Source of the DNA: Pristionchus mayeri
Taxonomy: Eukaryota; Nematoda; Chromadorea; Rhabditida; Neodiplogasteridae
NCBI GenBank assembly: GCA_036245805.1
Contig: BTRK01000005.1
Location: 35,569,469 to 35,633,468 of the forward strand
DNA: 64,000 nucleotides
Reading direction: 5' to 3'
The position numbers and the translations under genes are program-made. Below, piece after piece: positions 57,416-64,000 of this stretch. Positions within the stretch are counted from its first letter, which is position 1, and every line of letters starts with the position of its first letter. The notes beneath the pieces were generated by a model, which did no database searches, was not told where the DNA came from, and was given only the letters and a program-made list of their open reading frames with translations.

Positions 57416-58650
57416 GGGTGTCCGGAAAGTTCGTTCATTTTTTGTTTTTATTTTTTATTCAATACTTTACAATTCTCAGTGATCAATGTATGCTCCCATG
57501 TTTCCCCTCACTTCCTTCCAGCGATCGGGCAGAGTAGCGATTCCTCTCTCCCAGAAATCGGGAGTCCTCGAGATCATCCATTCCACGAAAGCCCTCACAA
57601 CTTGATCTCGATCTTTGAACTTCTTCCCCTTGCAGAAGTCAGAGAGAGAGCGGAAACAGTGGAAGTCACAAAGAGAGAGGTCCGGTGAATACGGTGGGTG
57701 GGGAATCCTCTCGATATCCAGCTCGTCCATTTTCTTCTGAGTCAATTTCGCGCGATGAGGGCGAGCATTGTCCATCAGAAGAAGGATTTTGCCCTCGCTC
57801 ACAAGACTGGGAGGGGTTCTGTGGGCGACTTCTTCCAGTTGGTTGGAGAAGAGGTCGGCAGTGATGTTGGTGCCAGGGGAGAGGATCTCCCAGTAGATCG
57901 AACCGAGCACGGAGAAGAAAAAGCAGATGAGTTCTTTCTTTCCATGCTCTTCCTTCTTCGGGACTGGCTTGGGCTTCTTATCCGCTTCGACCCATTGTAG
58001 TTTCCTCTCAGGGTTATCGTAGGCGATCCACTTCTCATCTGTGGCGACAATTGAATTGACCCATCCAAGATTTGATCTGCGATGGAGCAATTCATGACAG
58101 ATCTCGACACGGTTTTTCAGCTGTTCCGGAGAGAGATCATGGGGAACCACTTGTTGGAGCTTGGGCTTCTTTCCCACTCGATGGAGGATATCGGATACCG
58201 TCGATTTAGGAGTGCCAGTCTCTCTCCTCAAATCGCGCACACTGGCTTTGGGCTTCCTATTCAGAGTGCTGAGGACAAGAGACTGATCGAGGGTCGGAGG
58301 GCGTCCAGAACGGGGGTGATCTTCGAGACTATAGTCTCCGTTCTTGAAGCGAGAGAACCACTTCTGGCAGAACCGAAGGGAGGGGGCATCGTCACCTTCC
58401 GATTGGGCCAGGGCAGAATGGGCCTGCCTCACTGATTGGCCAAGACGGTAATAATGCAGCAAGACTGCGCGGAGGTAAAGACGAGTCTCCATCACGAAAA
58501 TCGATGTAGAAACTAAGAGATTGATTCAATCCTCTCACCACTTAGAGTCAGGATGATGCAATACTTTGTTGACAAACAACATTGCGTGATTGCGAAATTC
58601 GATAGCAAACTGAGTTTTTACAAAGGCATGAACGAACTTTCCGGACACCC
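57416..58650 (-). mobile_element. intact mariner transposon
   Basis: 1235 bp with perfect 22-bp terminal inverted repeats (beginning gggtgtccggaaagttcg) flanked by the TA target duplication (57414-57415 and 58651-58652). It contains one uninterrupted transposase gene on the minus strand. Inserted in the spacer just upstream of the BTB stub L. Confidence 0.96.
57476..58495 (-). CDS. mariner transposase (DD34D, full length)
   Basis: 339 aa, normal for the family. Residues 1-120 hold the paired helix-turn-helix DNA-binding part (LRAVLLHYYRLGQSVRQAHS; SGRPPTLDQ; TGTPKSTVSDILHR). The PHDLS motif corresponds to the conserved WVPHEL-type signature. The catalytic triad is visible: Asp in ATDEKWIAYDN, Asp in ILLLMDNARPHRA and Asp in YSPDLSLCDFHCF, with exactly 34 residues between the second and third. 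It cuts and pastes the element between its terminal repeats into TA sites. No stop or frameshift was found, so it could encode an active enzyme; activity is an inference. Confidence 0.95.
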   Translation of the reverse strand: MMETRLYLRAVLLHYYRLGQSVRQAHSALAQSEGDDAPSLRFCQKWFSRFKNGDYSLEDHPRSGRPPTLDQSLVLSTLNRKPKASVRDLRRETGTPKSTVSDILHRVGKKPKLQQVVPHDLSPEQLKNRVEICHELLHRRSNLGWVNSIVATDEKWIAYDNPERKLQWVEADKKPKPVPKKEEHGKKELICFFFSVLGSIYWEILSPGTNITADLFSNQLEEVAHRTPPSLVSEGKILLLMDNARPHRAKLTQKKMDELDIERIPHPPYSPDLSLCDFHCFRSLSDFCKGKKFKDRDQVVRAFVEWMISRTPDFWERGIATLPDRWKEVRGNMGAYIDH

Positions 58651-58679
58651 TAATAGTATATCTGCAATTCAGGTGATAA

Positions 58680-58772
58680 ATGGCTTACGTGCTCAATCCT
58701 TATGCTGTTAAGACGGAGTTGAGCAATGTCATCCTCATCGTGCAGGGAAGGAGGCTGCACGTCAACAAGGAG
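58680..58772 (+). pseudogene. exon 1 of a BTB-only gene (L), rest missing
   Basis: It encodes MAYVLNPYAVKTELSNVILI and is close to exon 1 of gene I, with an intact GT donor (gtcagcg). The acceptor-like aattcag lies 7 bases upstream of the start. No later BTB exon follows; an RTE tail begins within about 20-60 bp, so the copy was cut off. Confidence 0.8.
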
Positions 58773-58799
58773 GTCAGCGAATAGTTGATTTGTCCCTAT

Positions 58800-59115
58800 T
58801 TCGCTGCTATAGTAGGAAGGTGCCCTTAGAGGACATTCGAGTACGAGCGATGCGGAGAAAATGGAATTGGGCGAAGAGACTAGCTACGCTGGACGACAAT
58901 AGATGGACTACAAGAATTCTCAATTGGACACCGTGGGATAGATTGCGACCTCCTGGACGCCCAAAAATCAGATGGCGGGACGAATTTGTCAAAGTATTTG
59001 GAGTAACATGGGCTAATAAGTGCAGAAGAGATCCCATCCAATGGAATGGCCGTTCCTTTCAACAGGCTATTGACCTGAGGCTTGAATAAAATATTGAATA
59101 TTGAATATATTGAAT
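58800..59115 (+). mobile_element. RTE-clade 3' fragment
   Basis: A frame up to 59089 reads VRAMRRKWNWAKRLATLDDN, WTTRILNWTPWDRLRPPGRP and IRWRDEFVKVFGVTW, the C-terminal end of RTE-type ORF2 (compare WARKLG.. and RPQGQPRARWKDDLR in the element at 3704). The 3' tail is a TTGAATA-type repeat (59092-59119). The two RTE pieces differ in tail repeat, so they belong to different families. Confidence 0.8.
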
Positions 59116-59750
59116 ATAATTTGCAAATTGGTTTTATAATATGATAATCTAAACGCCCTTTTCTCCCTCCTGTCCGGTACAGTGCGGAGTTCGAACAATT
59201 GCTTCATAATTTACCAGACTCTCTCACTTTAGGTCGAGAGTGTTGCAGAATGAAGAGACGTCTAGCCGAATTTCGAATTCTCTCCTCTCCAGTGAGGTGA
59301 TAAGATCCTATTGAGAAGTGCTCAAGAGATGCCACAGGGAGCGAGGGATATCGTAAAGGTGGTAATGACTCACCGCTATGAGACTCTCATTCTCACTCCC
59401 CTCACCATGTAGAACCCTGCCAGTAGGTAAATTTGCAATCATAATCACTAGTTAGGTAGTAATACAGACGGGAACCATCCGACGCTTGCCTTCTATGTGT
59501 CTCTTAAAGTCTTCGTTCGAGTTCTTATTGAAAAACTTTTCTTATCTTTTCGGCATTTTTCAGGAGCAATAAATATCGTCACTTAGCCACTTAATGTGCC
59601 TGAAACCAACCGGGAAGACAACACATTTTTCTAAGAATAGAACTCTAGCTATCTGTTTTTCATTACATAATTTAGTTTTCTTTCTATCGTCGATTTATAG
59701 TTGAGTGATTAGTCCTTGATTTTAATTCCCAATAAATTCTCATGTTCAGA
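59116..59750. other. spacer with dispersed repeat
   Basis: It holds the inverted relative (59308-59370, cctattgagaag.., gatatcgtaaaggtggt) of the repeat at 20190-20260. No gene is seen. The right end should contain the promoter of the next gene; TTCAGA directly precedes its ATG. Confidence 0.5.
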
Positions 59751-62108
59751 ATGGGCATCTTCTCGGCATTGTTCGGCAAGAAGAAAGGCGATAAGAAGAA
59801 GGCAGACCAGACCTATGCTAACTATAGAGAAGAAGAGCCCAGAGAGAGGAGACATCTAGAGGTACTATATGATAAAGTAACGGAAAATTTAAAAAACCAC
59901 AATAAAAAATCCCTAAGCGCATACTGTATCTCAACTGGTTGCAGCGTGGCCGAACTCATCGATCAGTCCACTACGGTGAGAAAGATCTTCCAGCCTGCTA
60001 TCGTTCTGTTGGTCGGAGGCACCCAAAGGGACCACGGTCGTGCCCTGGAGCAGAGGTTAGTTGCTATTAGTGTTCACAAATTATATTAATTTGGCGTACT
60101 GTATTTTTGTTGATTGCTGGCTGAAAATGGTAGCGAATGAGAGGAATACATTAGTAGTTGTCAACACAAAACGATTCAAACGAGATTCAAAATGATGCGG
60201 ACACCCTTTTCCTTAGACAAGGGGTAGCGGTACCATGATTTGAATAGCCCTATTGAACATTAGCTGGCTTATATCCGATACTTATACAATCAACAATACA
60301 TATCTTTCAGCTGGTCGAGGACGAACGCTCTGCCCGTGTTGACTTCGATCGCCGGATGAGTTCGCGAGGGTAAGCATCACGGCTGATTGACAAATAACTC
60401 TTCGTTCTGCTTGTTCTATCGATTTAATTATTGAGAGAGCACGTAGAAGAAACATTTCATGCGAAGTCCTAGCAAACATCCCCCTTAAATATCCCTATGA
60501 ACAAATTCAGGCACCGAAATCTCTCGTCTGAGGACCTCCGACCGTCCAAAGATTCTAGAGGAGACATCTCTCGAATTCGCCGATACGATATCGACTCGAG
60601 CAGTGACGATGAGGTTTCTACTCGAGCGAAGGTTATTTTTCGATTTCTCGGTATTTGCTCAAGGCGAAATCGGTAGAACAAAGCATTTCTCATAAGGAAG
60701 TATGTCATTACTCACCGTATGCGACTTTAGAGAGTATAGAGTTTCAAAATTACTATATCGGACTCATTATTTAACGCAACCTCCTTTCAGATCAGACAGG
60801 AACTCAGAATGGAAATGCAGGAGAAGGAAGAGAAACTCAGGAGAAAGTACAATGAGATAAAGAGGATCGCTCAGATGGAGAGAAGAGAGAAAGAAGACGA
60901 AAGCAGGAGGAATAAGTAAGTTTTGGAGAAACTGTTGACACAGTGATATCCATCTTTTGCGCATCATTGCGAGTAGCAAATTGAAATCCGTCAAAAAAAT
61001 GTTCACAATGGAGAACGGAACAGGGTTTAAGACCTAAAATCTCACTTAGTTGGCCACTACATGCAGATGTCTTGTGATTGATCTCGTCTATCTATTCTAT
61101 TTATTTTCAGGGAGCTCATCGATCAGTTGTATCAAGAGAAAAGGGAGCTTGATTTCGAGTTGAATAATCTCACTCTTTGGGACCAGCAGGGACTCGGGTA
61201 AGTCATTACTTTTTCAACTTACACAAGAAATATAATAGATTATGTTGTGTTATTTTAAAATTACGGAAGAAAATTCAAATTTGACGATGTAAATATTAAA
61301 TTTTCTCCTTTTGCAGTAACTACCAGTACGCTGCGCATGGCTCGGGCCTACAGCGTCAGCAATTTTCATCCTCTATGATGACCAATGCAATGCCTCGCCA
61401 CTTGCAGCAGCATCAACTCCAACAATCTCCGCGTTATCCAGACACTTCAATGATGGCTCAACAACGCACCGTTTTCACGAACGAATCACTCAACTCTACG
61501 CACTTCTCTCCCGCTTATCCGCCCTCGACCGGATTTCCCTTCAATCATCTGCAGCAACTGCAGCCCGTTCAGCAACTGCAGCAGGAACAGCCCGACGCCG
61601 CTTCCTCCCTCTTCGCACCTACATTCCCTCGACAATTTACCCAAATGAATCAGCAGCATCCCTCTCCTTCTCTTTTCGCCCCTCCACTCTCTGCGCCCTC
61701 CAGTCAGTCATCCATGTCCCAACTGCCTACAATCAACTACCGCCATCCCTCCAATCTATCGACTCCTCTGCGCGCGGATCAGACGTATGAGGGAGCAAGA
61801 GGAGAATCTGGTGAGACCGAATTCTTTAAAATTACTAGATCGATCAAATTTGTTCTAGTAGACTATTTTGACCATCATTCAAGTGGTAATCAATGATATT
61901 TTCAGGCGGAGGTTCACTCGATTCGAATGACGATTTGCTCCAGTCTCCAAGAGGAGCTCTTGCTCCTCACTCATCCATGGTATGCCACTCTATCTTCTCG
62001 ACAACTCTCACAATATTCACCTGATTTTAACTAATTACATTTTTTCAGAATGACGTCATTTCTCCAGACGAAATTCACAACTCTCCTCCATTCGATGCTC
62101 AGGAGTAA
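59751..62108 (+). CDS. coiled-coil protein with N-terminal myristoylation-like signal (9 exons)
   Basis: By-eye exons are about 59751-59861, 59945-60055, 60311-60369, 60511-60613, 60791-60915, 61111-61197, 61317-61810, 61906-61979 and 62049-62108, giving about 407 aa in one frame. The N-terminus MGIFSALFGKKKGDKKK fits a Gly-2 myristoylation pattern next to a basic patch, suggesting membrane attachment. A charged region follows, with an acidic SSSDDE at about residue 125. Then comes a coiled coil (IRQELRMEMQEKEEKLRRKY; NEIKRIAQMERREKE; ELIDQLYQEKRELDFELNNL; about 130-200), then a Gln/Pro/Ser-rich, probably disordered tail (HLQQHQLQQSPRYP; LQPVQQLQQEQP). I do not recognise the family. It is probably an ordinary conserved gene marking the edge of the BTB cluster. 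A different frame for exon 2 (VAELIDQSTTVRKIFQPAIV) is also open, so that exon is less certain. Confidence 0.7.
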
Positions 62109-62705
62109 GAGTCTGGCTGATCAAGAAAACATTGACGAAAAATGAATGACAAATAATGCTCATTACTTTTCGCACCCAGTTCTGTGATCTTTTCACATTA
62201 TTCTACTATGCCGTCGCGTCTAAAATAAATGCATTCATTTCAGTCTATCATCTTACTTGAATAACGCTAGGAATTTTTTCTTTGGGAATCACTGGGTATA
62301 ATAATCGAGTCATGGACCTCACACTAACAACAGTTTATACATTATACAATCAGATTATCAAATATTTAGTATTATCATTTATTTAGTATTATTTAGTATT
62401 TAGTATTATTTAGTATTTCATTTCCAAGGAATTATTGATGTTGTGATGTTTTAATTAATTTACGTATTAACGTATTACTGTCAAGTTGATGCAAACAGTG
62501 ACAATTTGGGGTTTTCCTCCTGGTTGGTCCCCGATGTTCACTCGTCTCTCTCACGTCATCACTACCCATATTTCGCGCCCAATTTCTTAGATATATTTAT
62601 AGTGATTCATATAGTAATATTAATTCATGTGCCTGTCTTTGGGACCCAATGTGTTCGTTTGAATGATTGTACGAAATTCTCAACCAATTGTTCCCTTTTT
62701 AGATA
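62109..62705. other. 3' flank with short tandem repeat
   Basis: AATAAA at about 62225. The unit atttagtatt is repeated several times at about 62368-62417. No gene seen. Confidence 0.6.
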
Positions 62706-62723
62706 ATACAGAAGTTGATAACA

Positions 62724-63125
62724 TGAGTTCCAAATCCTCCTCTCCCATGTTGGAAGACGATGATGATGCATGTTTTCAATGACTATCTATTACTGACGTT
62801 TTTTTAAAATTTTATGACTTTTCCTCAAAATAATCTATACTTGCAGTTCTATCTGGATGATATCCCAGACGATACAGAAGAGGTGAGGACGATACGCAAA
62901 TATTTTAAAATTCTTATTTTCAAACGATATATATCCAGATAGTTGCTTAGTTAGTTGTTTGAAAAAAACTGAATTTTTAGATTTCGATCTATGATCTCCC
63001 GGACGAACTTCTGCTCAAGATCTTAAATTTGGCAAAGGTCTCAGGATGAGACTTCTAAGCAAGAAAATGGAAGAAAGAGTCCTCTCGTTGTATTCATTCA
63101 ACAGTATCGAATTATACGAGCAGAC
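62724..63125 (+). pseudogene. F-box gene fragment
   Basis: A possible first exon begins MSSKSSSPMLEDDDD (62724). It is followed by FYLDDIPDDTEE (about 62848-62883, GT donor) and then, after TTTTTAG, ISIYDLPDELLLKILNLAKV, the start of an F-box, which ends at a TGA (about 63047-63049). The expected continuation is visible one frame over (RMRLLSKK), so a one-base change broke it. It is not similar enough to the F-box gene at 17315 to call a recent copy. Confidence 0.55.
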
Positions 63126-63325
63126 CTAAGCCCAATTTCAATAATAGTTTATCATTTTTCTCGAAAAATAATTCTGTCGTATTTAATTTAGTCAGAATGC
63201 AAAGTGAAAGAGATACACTATATTTTTCGTTGCATTGACGGAATGGATTGACACTGGCCTAGCAGTGTTCTCCCGCGAGCCCAGTCTCGAAGACGGGATG
63301 TACTTTTACCTTTTTTCATTATATT
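63126..63325. other. spacer with dispersed repeat
   Basis: 63248-63316 resembles 5384-5456 (ttgacact.gcct, gagcc.agtc.cgaagacgggatgtac). Unknown element, possibly a LINE or SINE tail. Confidence 0.4.
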
Positions 63326-64000
63326 GGGGTGTCCGGAAAGTTCGTATAATGCTTCGGAAAAAAGTCAGTTCGCGATCAAATGCAGTGATTGCGCAATCTG
63401 TTTGTCAACAATGTATTGCATCATTCTGACGTTGAGTAGTGAGAGGATTTAATCAGTCTCCTAGTTGCTACATTGATTCTTGTGATGGACTCCCATCTCT
63501 ACCTCCGAGCAGTTTTACTTCATTATTACCGTCTTGGCCGATCCGTGAAGGAGGCCCACTCTGCCCTGGCCCAGTCGGAAGGAGCTGACGCCCCCTCCAT
63601 ACCCTTCTGCTATAAGTGGTTCTCCCGCTTCAAGAAAGGGGAGTTTGGTCTCGATGATCAACCCCGCTCTGGACGCCCTCCCTCCCTCGATCAGCCTCTC
63701 GTTCTCCGCACACTGAAGCGCAAGCCCATGGCCAGTGTGCGTGAGTTGAAGAAGGATACTGGTACTCCCAGATCAACGGTGTCCGATATCCTCCATCGAT
63801 CTGGGAAGAAGCCGCAACTCCCACAAGTGATTCCCCATGACCTCTCTCCCGAACAGCTGAAAAATCGTGTTCAAGTCTGTCGGGAATTACTCCATCGTAG
63901 ATCCAATCTTCGATGGGTCAATTCCATCATCGCTACAGATGAGAAGTGGATCGCGTACGATAACCCTGTGAGGAGACTGCAATGGGTGGATGCAGATGAG
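63326..64000 (+). mobile_element. second mariner element, cut by window end
   Basis: The terminal repeat gggtgtccggaaagttcgt matches the element at 57416, on the opposite strand. An untranslated leader (gcgatcaaatgcagtgattg...) precedes the transposase start. Confidence 0.93.
63485..64000 (+). CDS. mariner transposase, N-terminal 172 codons (runs off window)
   Basis: It begins MDSHLYLRAVLLHYYRLGRS and stays open to the last base of the window. It shares with the first copy the HTH region, SGRPPSLDQ, TGTPRSTVSDILHR and the first catalytic Asp in ATDEKWIAYDN. Many conservative changes separate the two (for example SVKEAHSALAQ versus SVRQAHSALAQ), so they are sister lineages rather than a very recent jump. 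The rest of the gene and the 3' terminal repeat lie outside. Confidence 0.93.
   Translation, partial: MDSHLYLRAVLLHYYRLGRSVKEAHSALAQSEGADAPSIPFCYKWFSRFKKGEFGLDDQPRSGRPPSLDQPLVLRTLKRKPMASVRELKKDTGTPRSTVSDILHRSGKKPQLPQVIPHDLSPEQLKNRVQVCRELLHRRSNLRWVNSIIATDEKWIAYDNPVRRLQWVDADE

Noticed and set aside
57479..58435. Plus-strand open frames of 69-117 codons over the mariner
   Set aside because: They are antisense shadows of the transposase on the minus strand.

Overview
The window is nematode nuclear DNA. The evidence is many short introns with GT/AG borders, TTTCAG-type acceptors a few bases before start codons (as expected for spliced-leader trans-splicing), and an expanded cluster of MATH-BTB and BTB-only genes plus F-box genes. 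A diplogastrid such as Pristionchus is a plausible guess but is not proven. The G+C content is moderate and about half of the window is repetitive. All gene models were spliced by eye; exon borders can be off by a base or two.

Layout. 1-2.3 kb holds two hairpin repeats. 2.45-10.3 kb holds two MATH-BTB genes: A, split by an RTE retrotransposon with a 13-bp target duplication, and B, a pseudogene. 10.5-12.2 kb holds the tail of one BTB-only gene and the complete BTB-only gene D. 12.5-17 kb is a nest of repeats: a gene fragment carrying a tRNA-like sequence and several TA-flanked fold-back elements. 17.3-19.4 kb is an intact-looking F-box gene on the minus strand with a hairpin in intron 1. 19.4-21.3 kb has no recognisable gene. 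21.8-24.5 kb is pseudogene C, a segmental duplicate of B.

25.4-34.4 kb is a near-perfect palindrome (arms of about 4.25 kb, 501-bp spacer). It carries a MATH-BTB pseudogene P and an intact MATH-BTB gene Q in each arm, plus R, of which only 19 codons remain on the right. 34.4-35.9 kb is repeat-rich. 35.9-39.2 kb is an intact MATH-BTB gene E.

39.4-58.8 kb is a same-strand tandem array of small BTB-only genes: F, G, H, I, J, K and the stub L. Most are separated by about 130-160 bp from poly(A) signal to next start codon. The array is riddled with insertions: a full-length CR1 retrotransposon bounded by 451-bp direct repeats, a CR1 3' fragment, fold-back elements, an intact mariner and an RTE tail. 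59.75-62.1 kb is an unrelated nine-exon gene with a possible N-myristoylation signal and a coiled coil. 62.7-63.1 kb is an F-box fragment, and a second mariner runs off the window end.

Biology. MATH-BTB, BTB-only and F-box proteins are substrate adaptors of cullin-RING ubiquitin ligases (BTB with CUL-3, F-box with SKP1-CUL-1). The window is therefore a rapidly turning-over adaptor locus in which tandem duplication, inverted duplication and transposons create and break genes.
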